Part shown: positions 33,600-41,410 of the stretch, piece by piece | How the letters are laid out: every line of letters starts with the position of its first letter | Numbering within the stretch: the first letter of the stretch is position 1 | Source: Palsa-459 sp963841965 | GTDB taxonomy: Bacteria; Actinomycetota; Acidimicrobiia; Acidimicrobiales; RAAP-2 | NCBI GenBank assembly: GCA_963841965.1 | Contig: CAWJES010000014.1 | Location: 42,300 to 106,299 of the forward strand | Direction of reading: 5' to 3' | Length of the DNA: 64,000 nucleotides | Program-made: the position numbers and the translations under genes | Notes under the pieces: model-generated | Databases searched by the model: none | Told to the model about the DNA's origin: nothing | Seen by the model: only the letters and a program-made list of their open reading frames with translations

Positions 33600-34210
33600 T
33601 GTCCACCGGGCTCGACCTCGATGCGGTCGACTTCGACAAGGGCGGCGGCCTCGTCACGGTGGTCGCGATCGACGAGGTGGACGGGGCGGTCCTCATGGTC
33701 GCGCACGCCGACCGCGAGGCGCTCGACCGCACGGTCGAGACCGGCGAGATGCACTACCGGTCGCGCACGAGGGGCCCCTGGCACAAGGGGGCGACCAGCG
33801 GGAACACCCAGGCAGTCGTGGCCCTCGCGCTCGACTGCGACAGCGACTGCGTGCTGGCGGTCGTCCATGCGCGCGGCCCGGCGTGCCATGACGGGACCAG
33901 GAGCTGCTTCACCGATCCCGAGGCTGCCGCCGGGGTCCTCGGGCGGCTGGACGCGCTGATCGGATCGCGCGCCGAGTCAGGCGACGACGCGAGCTACGTG
34001 CGGCGCCTGCTCTCGGACCGCAACCTCCGGTTGAAGAAGCTCGGCGAGGAGGCAGCCGAGCTCGCGGTCGCCGCTGCGGACGATGACCTCACGCGGGTCC
34101 AGGAGGAGGCGGCGGACCTGCTCCTCCACGTCATGGTCGCGGTCCGCGCCGCCGGCGGTTCTCTCGACGGCGTCCTTGCCGTCCTCGTGGATCGCGAAGC
34201 GCCCCGCTAG
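33599..34210 (+). CDS. hisIE: Bifunctional PR-AMP cyclohydrolase / PR-ATP pyrophosphatase
   Basis: The 203-residue protein fuses HisI and HisE. The cyclohydrolase half has MHYRSRTRGPWHKGATSGN, the metal site DCDSDCVLA and the Cys-rich ACHDGTRSCF. The pyrophosphatase half (from about residue 127) has KKLGEEAAELAVAAADDD and VQEEAADLLLHVMVA. The fusion is common in Proteobacteria and Bacteroidota and less so in Actinomycetota, where the two are usually separate genes. It ends the operon, with its stop overlapping the convergent P450 stop in CTAG (34207-34210). Confidence 0.93.
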   Translation: MSTGLDLDAVDFDKGGGLVTVVAIDEVDGAVLMVAHADREALDRTVETGEMHYRSRTRGPWHKGATSGNTQAVVALALDCDSDCVLAVVHARGPACHDGTRSCFTDPEAAAGVLGRLDALIGSRAESGDDASYVRRLLSDRNLRLKKLGEEAAELAVAAADDDLTRVQEEAADLLLHVMVAVRAAGGSLDGVLAVLVDREAPR

Positions 34211-35466
34211 CCGATCGCGAGATCGAGCTTGCGCGGACCGCGGATCTGTCCGCGCGACCATGCGACGTTGTCGGGGTCGGCGAGCGAGAACTCGGGGAAC
34301 CGCGCGAGGAAGCACTCGAGCGCCACGCGCAGTTCCATGCGGGCGAGGTTCGACCCCACGCACCGGTGGATCCCGAGCCCGAAGGCGGCATGCCGGTTGA
34401 CCTCGCGGTCGATGATCACCTCGTCAGCGCGGTCGAAGTAGGCCGGGTCCCGGTTCGCGGCAGGGAAGCTGAGGAGGATCCAGTCGTCCTTCTTCATCGG
34501 GCAGCCCTGGAACTCAAAGTCCTGCGTCACCAGGCGCGCCATCGTCACCGGCGCGTAGGCGCGGAGGAACTCCTCGATGGCGACTGTGAGCATGGCCGGG
34601 TCCCGCGCCAGTCGGCGCCGGTCGTCGTCGTGCTGGGCGAGGTGCCACAGCGACGAGCCGATCGCCGACCAGGTCGTGTCGATCCCCGCGGCGAGCAGGA
34701 GGATGACCGATCCGAACACGTGCTCCGGCGACAGCGGCCTGCCGTCCATCTCCGCGTCGAGGAGGAACGTCGTCAGGTCGTCCCTCGGGTTGGCCATGTG
34801 GTCCTCGATGAACGCCGAGAGGTACTCCTCGATGGGGGCGAACTCCTCGATGCGCTGCTCGACCGGCTTGTCGACACCCTCGAGGATGGTGTGGATGAAG
34901 GCGCGGAACGTGTCACCGGCGTCCGCGGGGACGCCCAGCATCCTGGCGATCACGCCCACCGGTATGTGCTGGGCGTAGTCGGCCGAGGCGTCGACCGTCG
35001 CGTGGCCCTCGATCCTGTCGAGGAGGTCGTTGCACAGCGTCCTCGTGAACTCCTCCAGCTCCGCGACGGCCCTGGGCGAGAACGCCGGCAGCAGGATCCG
35101 GCGCGCGCCCTGGTGGAACGGCGGGTCCGAGCTGATCGGCGGTGCGATCCCCTGGGGGGCGGGCGGCGCGTCCGGGCCCGGCCGCCCCTCGCCGACCACG
35201 ACCGACCGGCTCGTGAAGTGCTCGTGGTCGTTCGCGATCGCGTGCACGTCGTGGTGCGTCGTCGGCAGCCACGCGCCGCCGTATCTGTCGGTGTGAGCAA
35301 CCGGGCAGCGCTCGCGAAGGTCGTCCCAGATCGGATACGGGTCCTTCACCCACGCCGGGTCCGTGTGGTCGAAGTCGGTGGCGAAGTCCGCCACCGGGCC
35401 GTGCGGCGATGGTGGCTGCGAGTCGTCGAACTCCGTTGCGAAGTTGGTCACGGTCTCGGGTGTCAT
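34207..35466 (-). CDS. Cytochrome P450
   Basis: The 419-residue soluble P450 has AAGIDTTWSAIGSSLWHL (I-helix with the acid/Thr oxygen motif), EEFLRAY (ExxR), and the heme loop FGLGIHRCVGSNLARME with the Cys ligand. The start ATG 35466 overlaps the upstream ferredoxin by ATGA, so it is coupled to its likely electron donor. It resembles the second P450 at 54.8 kb and has the FDHTDPAWVKDPYPIWDDLR head typical of soluble actinobacterial P450s. Substrate is not predictable; the neighbouring monooxygenase and esterase suggest a hydrophobic or cyclic compound. Confidence 0.92.
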   Translation of the reverse strand: MTPETVTNFATEFDDSQPPSPHGPVADFATDFDHTDPAWVKDPYPIWDDLRERCPVAHTDRYGGAWLPTTHHDVHAIANDHEHFTSRSVVVGEGRPGPDAPPAPQGIAPPISSDPPFHQGARRILLPAFSPRAVAELEEFTRTLCNDLLDRIEGHATVDASADYAQHIPVGVIARMLGVPADAGDTFRAFIHTILEGVDKPVEQRIEEFAPIEEYLSAFIEDHMANPRDDLTTFLLDAEMDGRPLSPEHVFGSVILLLAAGIDTTWSAIGSSLWHLAQHDDDRRRLARDPAMLTVAIEEFLRAYAPVTMARLVTQDFEFQGCPMKKDDWILLSFPAANRDPAYFDRADEVIIDREVNRHAAFGLGIHRCVGSNLARMELRVALECFLARFPEFSLADPDNVAWSRGQIRGPRKLDLAIG

Positions 35467-35663
35467 GCGTCCTCCTCGATCATGACGGCATGCTCCGGGC
35501 AGTTCTGCGCAGCGAGGCGGGCGTCGTGCTCGCGATCCGCGTGGACCGCGCCGTCGCCGATGACGAACCCGTTGCCGAGGTCGTCGCTGTCGAACAGGTC
35601 CGATGCGATCGTGAAGCAACGCCCGTGCCCCTGGCAGCGTTCGGCGTCGATCGTGACTCTCAT
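35463..35663 (-). CDS. 3Fe-4S-type ferredoxin
   Basis: The 66-residue protein has the one-cluster pattern C10-x2-H13-x2-C16 (in ERCQGHGRC) and C55 in AQNCPEH. His replaces the second Cys of a 4Fe site, as in the ferredoxins that serve P450s. Acidic residues in the middle suit partner docking. The ribosome site AGGGAGGGG lies upstream of the ATG at 35663. It is read before the P450 gene and overlaps it by four bases. Confidence 0.92.
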   Translation of the reverse strand: MRVTIDAERCQGHGRCFTIASDLFDSDDLGNGFVIGDGAVHADREHDARLAAQNCPEHAVMIEEDA

Positions 35664-35679
35664 GGCCCCTCCCTCGCTC

Positions 35680-35702
35680 TTCGGTGAGACTAATCCACCG
35701 AA
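35680..35702 (-). promoter_or_regulatory. Palindromic operator before ferredoxin-P450
   Basis: TTCGGTG (35680-35686) and CACCGAA (35696-35702) form a perfect 7-bp dyad with a 9-nt centre containing TTAGTC on the minus strand. It sits between the esterase stop and the ferredoxin start. This could be a TetR- or GntR-type site and may give the P450 pair a promoter of its own. The regulator is not identified. Confidence 0.5.
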
Positions 35703-35708
35703 TCTGTC

Positions 35709-36605
35709 TCAGGAAAGGGCGCCTCCGAGGAAATCCGCCACGGCCTGCGTGGCCCGGTCGGCCTCGCGCAGGGTGCCCACCTGCAGCGCGAAGATGTGCC
35801 ACAGACCGGGAACGACGCGCAGGGAGGCCGAGCCCCCCGCGGCGTGGACCGCGGCGGCGAAGCGCATCGAGTCGGAGGCGAGGATCTCGTCGGACCCGCA
35901 GATCACAAGTGCTGCGGGAAGGCCCGCGACCGAGCCGAGGAGCGGCGAGACCCTGGGGTCGTAGAAGTCGCCCGTCGCGTACGCGGCTCCGCAGGCGGCG
36001 ATCCACTCGGGGGTCAGGATCGGATCCCGCGACGCCAGCTCGAGGTCCCAGACGTGGTTGTCAGTGAGGTCGAGCCACGGCGAGAGCAGGACGAGCGCGT
36101 CGGGCGACGCACGACCTGCGTCGCGCCGATCAGCCGCGACCGCGGTGGCGAGCCCTCCGCCGGCCGACGCCCCTGAGAGCGCGACGCGGCCGAACTCAGC
36201 GAACACGGCGTCGGTGACCGCCGCGGCATCCTCGAATGCCGCCGGGAAGGGATGCTCGGGTGCCAGGCGGTAGTCGGGCATCACGACGCGCACCGAGAGG
36301 TGCCGGGCGAGCCACCCGGCATAGGCGCGGGCGTTCCTCGGCGACCCGATGCAGTAGCCGCCGTCGTGGATGTGGACGATGGCGGCGTCGTCGCGGGCAT
36401 CCTTCGGGGTCATCTCCAGGCACGGCACTCCGCCCACGACGCGCGTCGATGCCTCGACTCCCCTGGGCGCGCGCTGCTGCGCGTAGGTCATGGCATAGCG
36501 CGATCGCTGCGTCTCCCACGCGATGTCCTCGCGCACGAACCGCTCGCACGCCAGCGCCGTGACGCGCCTCGCCACCGCCGTCGGCACCCGGGGACCGCGG
36601 CTCAT
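35709..36605 (-). CDS. Alpha/beta hydrolase of the HSL esterase family
   Basis: The 298-residue enzyme belongs to the hormone-sensitive-lipase group. The oxyanion motif is IHIHDGGYCIGSP (HDGG in place of HGGG), the nucleophile elbow is VALSGASAGGGLATA (residues about 138-152), and the acid and His are in CGSDEILASDS and VPGLWHIFAL. It shares ATGA with the monooxygenase upstream, so the two are coupled. In such pairs the monooxygenase makes an ester or lactone and the esterase opens it; this is the most likely role here. It is followed by the ferredoxin gene after 45 bp. Confidence 0.88.
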   Translation of the reverse strand: MSRGPRVPTAVARRVTALACERFVREDIAWETQRSRYAMTYAQQRAPRGVEASTRVVGGVPCLEMTPKDARDDAAIVHIHDGGYCIGSPRNARAYAGWLARHLSVRVVMPDYRLAPEHPFPAAFEDAAAVTDAVFAEFGRVALSGASAGGGLATAVAADRRDAGRASPDALVLLSPWLDLTDNHVWDLELASRDPILTPEWIAACGAAYATGDFYDPRVSPLLGSVAGLPAALVICGSDEILASDSMRFAAAVHAAGGSASLRVVPGLWHIFALQVGTLREADRATQAVADFLGGALS

Positions 36606-38077
36606 GCCACCGGCCTCGAGACCTCTTGGAGCGGGGTCGCCTCGTAGTCGATGAGGTCGACCTGGCGCATGAGCCGGGCGTACTGGTACGTGGCCTTCGG
36701 CCAGTTGTTGGTGTTGACCCCGTCGACGGTGTACCAGTTGTGGCAGCCCGTGACCCACGCGGACCGCTCCGTCGCCTCGTCCACCATCGCTCGCCAGCGG
36801 TCGAGCGCCTCGGGACGGACGTCCACGAAGGCGAGCCTGCTGCGCTCCACCGACTGCAGGATCGACGCCACGTACCCGATCTGCGCCTCGAGCATGTAGA
36901 CGATCGAGTTGCTCCCGAGGTTCGTGTTCGGGCCGTAGAGGATGAAGAAGTTGGGGAAGCCCGGGTACGCGACGCCGCGATAGGCGATCGGCCGATGGCC
37001 CCATGACGTCTGGAGGTCCACGCCGCCCCTGCCGGTCACCGCGACGGGCTGGAGGAACCTCGTGGCCTCGAATCCCGTGGCGAGCACGATGACGTCGAGC
37101 CTGTGGAGCGCCCCGTCCCCGGTCCGCACCCCGGTCTTGGTCACGCGCGTGATCGGCTCGGTCACCACGGTGACGTTGTCGCGCGCGAGCGCGGGGTACC
37201 AGTCCTCGCTGAACAGGATGCGCTTGCACCCGAGGCGGTAGTCCGGGGTGCAGATGGCGCGCAACTCGGGATCGAGGATCACGGACTCCATCCGGGTGCG
37301 CCAGTCGCGCACGACCCTCGACGCGACCCTCTCGTTCCCGGCGATCGCGAGTCCGAGCAACTCGCCGCGCGCGAAGAACCGGGCTCGCTCGGTCCTCGTC
37401 ACCCACGGCGCGCGCGCCGCGATCCGGTGCTGCACCGCCGGCGTCACGCGATCGGGCTTCGCGAGCACGTAGGGCGCCGAGCGCTGGAACACCGTGAGCG
37501 AGTCCGTCGCCCCGGCGATCGCGGGGACGATCTGGATGGCGGACGCGCCCGTGCCAACGACGCCGACGCGCCTGCCGGCCACGTCGAGGGCGTCGTCCCA
37601 GCGCGCCGAGTGGACGACCGGGCCTGCGAACTCGTCGAGCCCGTCGATGTCGGGACGGTGCGGCCGGTTGAGCTGGCCCATGGCGGACACCACGCACGCA
37701 GCGGTGATCCGGAGCCCCTCGGCGGTCTCGACCTCCCACCGTCCGCTCGCGTCATCGAAGCGCACCGACGTGACGGTCGCGCCGAACCGGATGTTCGGCG
37801 TGACGCCCCGCTCGTCTGCCACGTCGCGCAGGTACGCCAGGATCTCGTCGTGGGGCGGGAAGCGCCTCGACCAGGACTTCGACGCCCAGGAGAACGAGTA
37901 CAGGTCAGCGGGAACGTCGCACGCCGAGCCGGGGTAGGTGTTGTCGCGCCACGTGCCACCGAGGTCGTCGGCCTGCTCGAGGAGCACATAGGTCCCGAGG
38001 CCGCGCCGCTCGATTTCGGCCGCCATGCCGATGCCGCCGAACCCTGTGCCGATGATCACGACGTCGAAGCTGGTCAC
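36602..38077 (-). CDS. Baeyer-Villiger flavin monooxygenase
   Basis: The 491-residue enzyme has the FAD Rossmann loop VVIIGTGFGGIGMAAEIE, the GTWRDNTYPGSACDVP segment, and the BVMO fingerprint FAGPVVHSARWDD (FxGxxxHxxxW). The NADPH loop follows as VGVVGTGASAIQ. It inserts oxygen next to a ketone to form an ester or lactone. It starts at ATG 38077 and overlaps the esterase gene, with ferredoxin and P450 next on the same strand. A catabolic unit for a cyclic or long-chain ketone is inferred. Confidence 0.9.
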   Translation of the reverse strand: MTSFDVVIIGTGFGGIGMAAEIERRGLGTYVLLEQADDLGGTWRDNTYPGSACDVPADLYSFSWASKSWSRRFPPHDEILAYLRDVADERGVTPNIRFGATVTSVRFDDASGRWEVETAEGLRITAACVVSAMGQLNRPHRPDIDGLDEFAGPVVHSARWDDALDVAGRRVGVVGTGASAIQIVPAIAGATDSLTVFQRSAPYVLAKPDRVTPAVQHRIAARAPWVTRTERARFFARGELLGLAIAGNERVASRVVRDWRTRMESVILDPELRAICTPDYRLGCKRILFSEDWYPALARDNVTVVTEPITRVTKTGVRTGDGALHRLDVIVLATGFEATRFLQPVAVTGRGGVDLQTSWGHRPIAYRGVAYPGFPNFFILYGPNTNLGSNSIVYMLEAQIGYVASILQSVERSRLAFVDVRPEALDRWRAMVDEATERSAWVTGCHNWYTVDGVNTNNWPKATYQYARLMRQVDLIDYEATPLQEVSRPVA

Positions 38078-38129
38078 GTCCCTCCCCGCCCTGACGGTAG
38101 GCGGGTCCGATCGGGTCGCGCCAATGGCG

Positions 38130-39344
38130 CTACTCGTCGTCAGCCGCCTCGATCTCCTCGCGCGGGATGCCGAGCAGGAACAGCACCGCGTCGAGGTACG
38201 GGACGGAGATGGCCGTGTCCGCGGCGTCGCGCACGACGGGCCGCGCGTTGAAGGCGATCCCGAGCCCCGCGATCGCGATCATGTCCACATCGTTCGCGCC
38301 GTCGCCGACCGCGACGGTCTGGGTGAGCGGCACGTCGAGCTCGCGGGCGAATCGTGCCAGCGCCTCCGCCTTCCCGGCGCGGTCGACGATCGGCCCGAGC
38401 GTCCGCCCGGTCAGCCTGCCGTCCGCGACCTCGAGGCGGTTCGCGGCCACGCGGTCGACACCCAGCTCGGCGCACACCTCGTCGATGACCTCGTGGAACC
38501 CGCCCGAGACCACCGCGGTCGAGAAGCCGAGCCGCTTCAAGGTCCGCACGAGCGTCCGCGCCCCCGGGGCGAGGGCCAGCCGGTTGGCGACCCTGGCGAA
38601 CACGCCCGCGTCAAGTCCCTCGAGGAGGGCCACGCGCGCCGAGAGCGCCTCGGCGAAGTCAAGGTGGCCGGCCATCGCCTGCTCGGTGAGGCGCGCGACC
38701 TCGCCCTGCCGGCCCGCCTCCTCCGCCAGCAGGTCGATCACCTCGTGGGTGAAGAGTGTCGAGTCGGCGTCCATGACGACGAGCCGCTTCGCCCGGCGGT
38801 GCAGGCCCGCGCGCTGGACCGCGAGGTCGATGCCGAGCCGCGCGGCCTCGGGCGCGAGCGTCGAGCGGAGCCGCTCGTGATCCGCGCCGATCACGACGAG
38901 CTCGTAGCTCTGGACCGGATAGGCGGCCAGGCGCACGATCCGCTCGACGGTCCCGCTCGCTTCGTAGATGGCGCCGAACACGCCGGCGAGGGCCCCCGTC
39001 GAGACCGTGGGGGCGGTCAGGGTGACGAGGAGGCGCCGTCCCGCGGCCTCCACCTCGACGTCTCCGGATCCCGAGACGTGGACCGCGATCGCGTCGTCGG
39101 ATCCGAGGTCGCTCGCGAGCACCGTGCGCCGGACTTCGCCTGCCGTGAGCGCGGTGGAGCACTCGACCTCCACGCACAGGACGAGGTGCCCGCGGATCGT
39201 GATCTGCCCGATGTCCGTGACCGCGTCGTCGAGGGATCCGAGCGCGCTGAAGAGTGCGGCCGAGATGCCGGGCCGGTCGCGCCCGGTGACCGTCACCAGG
39301 AGCCGGTGCGTCTCGCGCGCCGGCGCGTCGTCGCCGAGTGTCAC
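38130..39344 (-). CDS. serB: Phosphoserine phosphatase with N-terminal ACT domains
   Basis: The 404-residue protein makes serine from phosphoserine. Two ACT-like domains fill the first 180 residues (LLVTVTGRDRPGISAALFSAL starts the first). The HAD core follows: VVMDADSTLFTHEVIDLLAE with the DxDST nucleophile, AVVSGGFHEVID, and AVGDGANDVDMIAIAGLGIAF. This layout is the usual long SerB of Actinomycetota, with serine sensed by the ACT part. It is 52 bp from the monooxygenase start and seems unrelated in function. Confidence 0.93.
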   Translation of the reverse strand: MTLGDDAPARETHRLLVTVTGRDRPGISAALFSALGSLDDAVTDIGQITIRGHLVLCVEVECSTALTAGEVRRTVLASDLGSDDAIAVHVSGSGDVEVEAAGRRLLVTLTAPTVSTGALAGVFGAIYEASGTVERIVRLAAYPVQSYELVVIGADHERLRSTLAPEAARLGIDLAVQRAGLHRRAKRLVVMDADSTLFTHEVIDLLAEEAGRQGEVARLTEQAMAGHLDFAEALSARVALLEGLDAGVFARVANRLALAPGARTLVRTLKRLGFSTAVVSGGFHEVIDEVCAELGVDRVAANRLEVADGRLTGRTLGPIVDRAGKAEALARFARELDVPLTQTVAVGDGANDVDMIAIAGLGIAFNARPVVRDAADTAISVPYLDAVLFLLGIPREEIEAADDE

Positions 39345-39377
39345 CCTGCGAGCGTACGCGGGCGGACGCAGCCGCCC

Positions 39378-40736
39378 CTACGACCGTTCCTGGCCCCCCT
39401 CGCCGGCGCCCCCTGCCGCGCGCTGCGCGCGGACCGTGGCGACGTTGCCGTCCGTCGTGGCGTCGAACCGCCACATCGACGGCAGGCCCACGGCGAGCGC
39501 CGCGCACCCCGCCGCGCACAGGATCCCGCCCGACACGACCGATGCCCGCAAGGTCGTCGCAGCCGCCACGAGGGCGCTGCGCAGCTGGCCGAGCTCAGGT
39601 CCCGTCGAGTAGCTGAGCAGCTCGATGCCCGCCATCCGGCCCCGAACCTCGTCGGGGATCGACGCGTTCCACATCGTCATGCGGAAGATGCCGCTCGTGG
39701 CGTCGGCACCGCCCGCGACGACGAGGGCGGCGACGGCGAACCAGAGCGACCTGCTGAGCCCGAACGCCGCGATGGCGCTCCCCCAGCAGAACGCAGCGAC
39801 CACGATGCCCCTGCCATGGTGGCGCACGCGCTCGGTCCAGCGCGACGTGAGCGAGGCAGCCAGCGCGCCGAGCGGGAGCGAGGCGTAGAGGAACCCGAGG
39901 GCGAAGGTCTCGTGGTACCGGGCGGCGAGGAAGGGGAACAGCGCGACGGGGAAGGCGAACAGCATCGCCGTGAAGTCGACGAGGTAGGTCCCGAGCAGGT
40001 CCTTGCGGCTCACGGCGTACCCGATGCCCTCGAACACCGAGCGCAGCCCGGGACCCGGCGACTGGTCGCCGGCGGGCACCCCTGCCGGCGCGCTCGCGAG
40101 TGTCAGGTAGCACGCGAGGGTGCACGCGAAGGTGGCCGCATCCACGGCGTACCACGCCCCAGGGCCGATCGCGACCGCCAGCGTCCCGCCGGCGATCGGG
40201 CCGATGATGCTGCCGAAGGTCCACTTGAAGACGGACAGGCTCGACGCGCCGGCGAGCTGGTCGTGGGCGACGACCCTCGGGACGAGCGCATCGAGTGAGG
40301 GGCGCTGCAGGCCGTCGGCGGAGGCGAAGACGACCGCCACCGCGTAGAGGACGAGGGGGCTCGGGTGTCCGGACAGCGCGTTGACGAGCAGCGCGAGCGT
40401 GCCGCAGAGCATCGCGAGCTCGGTCCACAAGATGAGCGTGCGCTTGTCGACGGTGTCGGCGAGCGATCCGCCCAGGAGCCCGAAGACGATGAGCGGCACG
40501 ATCTCGACGGCACCGAGGAGCCCGACGTCCAGCAGCGAGCCCGTCAGCTGCTTCATCTGGTACGGGATCACGACGTACGTCCCCTGGGCCCCGATCGTGC
40601 CCACCAGGCCCGCGAGGAAGATCGCCCGGAAGTCCCTGGAGCCGCGCAGGGGCCGCAGATCGAGCCCGAATCGACCGCGGCGCGGAGGCTCGGCGGGCAC
40701 CTGCTCGCCGGTCACGTCGTCGCTGGTCTGCGCCAC
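39378..40736 (-). CDS. MFS transporter (MFS_3/enterobactin-exporter-like)
   Basis: The 452-residue protein has about twelve helices and an N-terminal soluble head of about 35 residues. LAGLVGTIGAQGTYVVIPYQMKQLTGSLLDVG in part marks the first helix and loop, and GGSLADTVDKRTLILW is the motif-A loop. This branch often exports siderophores or macrolides. It overlaps the acyltransferase gene (40712-41359) by 25 bp, so both are probably made from one mRNA. The substrate is not known. Confidence 0.8.
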   Translation of the reverse strand: MAQTSDDVTGEQVPAEPPRRGRFGLDLRPLRGSRDFRAIFLAGLVGTIGAQGTYVVIPYQMKQLTGSLLDVGLLGAVEIVPLIVFGLLGGSLADTVDKRTLILWTELAMLCGTLALLVNALSGHPSPLVLYAVAVVFASADGLQRPSLDALVPRVVAHDQLAGASSLSVFKWTFGSIIGPIAGGTLAVAIGPGAWYAVDAATFACTLACYLTLASAPAGVPAGDQSPGPGLRSVFEGIGYAVSRKDLLGTYLVDFTAMLFAFPVALFPFLAARYHETFALGFLYASLPLGALAASLTSRWTERVRHHGRGIVVAAFCWGSAIAAFGLSRSLWFAVAALVVAGGADATSGIFRMTMWNASIPDEVRGRMAGIELLSYSTGPELGQLRSALVAAATTLRASVVSGGILCAAGCAALAVGLPSMWRFDATTDGNVATVRAQRAAGGAGEGGQERS

Positions 40737-41359
40737 TCGCCGCCTTCGTAGCGGCGCACGATCCTCGCGGGGACGCCCGCGACGACGCAGTGGTCGGGGA
40801 ACTCCCCGCGCACGACCGCGCCCGCGCCGACCACGCAGTTGCGCCCGAGGATGGTCCCCGGGAGGATGACGACGTTGGCGCCGAGCCAGCTCCCCGACCC
40901 GATGCGGACCGCCGCCTCGTGGGTCGGCTGCCAGCCGATGGGCGAGTCCGGGTCCTCGTAGCCGTGGTTCTCGTCGGTGATGTACACGTACGGCCCCGTC
41001 TGGATGTCATCGCCGAGCTCGATGGACCAGTGGCCGATGATGTGGCTCCCCCGGCCGATGACGCATCGGTCCCCGATGGTCACGACCGGATCGGTGAGCA
41101 TCTCCTGGCCGGGACCCATGCCCGCGGTCAAGCAGACGTTGGGCCCGACCATGGTGCCCGCGCCGATCCGCAGGTACCGCTCGTTGTAGATGACCCCCTG
41201 GGGGAACAGGAGCGCCGACCCCGTCCCGAACGCGCCGAACCGCCGCGCCAGGTCGTCGTCCGCTCCGACGATCCCCACCTGGGCCGACCACCTCCGCGCC
41301 GCTCGCAGTGCCCTGCCGGCATGTTCGCGCACCGCTCGCTGAATTCGGCCCCCCCTCAC
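40712..41359 (-). CDS. Hexapeptide-repeat (LbH) acyltransferase
   Basis: The 215-residue protein folds as a left-handed beta-helix: repeated hexads are visible in RIGAGTMVGPNVCLTAG, IGDRCVIGRGSHIIG and RIGSGSWLGANVVILPG, and the end is GAGAVVRGEFPDHCVVAGVPARIV. This is the maltose/galactoside O-acetyltransferase type that transfers acetyl groups to sugars or cell-surface glycans. The start is GTG 41359, with TAGCGT seven nt upstream on the minus strand, so it is leaderless and divergent from the monooxygenase at 41411. Confidence 0.85.
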   Translation of the reverse strand: MRGGRIQRAVREHAGRALRAARRWSAQVGIVGADDDLARRFGAFGTGSALLFPQGVIYNERYLRIGAGTMVGPNVCLTAGMGPGQEMLTDPVVTIGDRCVIGRGSHIIGHWSIELGDDIQTGPYVYITDENHGYEDPDSPIGWQPTHEAAVRIGSGSWLGANVVILPGTILGRNCVVGAGAVVRGEFPDHCVVAGVPARIVRRYEGGEWRRPATT

Positions 41360-41410
41360 CGACGCGACGCTACTTGGGAGCGGCCGAGCGACCTCGGCTA
41401 CCTTTCGCCC
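41360..41410. promoter_or_regulatory. Back-to-back leaderless promoters
   Basis: Leftward: TAGCGT (41367-41372, minus strand), 7 nt from GTG 41359. Rightward: TACCTT (41399-41404), 6 nt from ATG 41411. Only 51 bp separate the starts, so the two -35 regions must overlap. Confidence 0.6.

Noticed and set aside
34366..35964. A 532-codon plus-strand open frame antisense to the P450 and ferredoxin.
   Set aside because: High-GC shadow of two clear genes; no family, no ribosome site, composition typical of antisense frames.
38025..40298. A 757-codon plus-strand open frame opposite serB and the exporter.
   Set aside because: Charged low-complexity translation antisense to serB, which has all HAD motifs.
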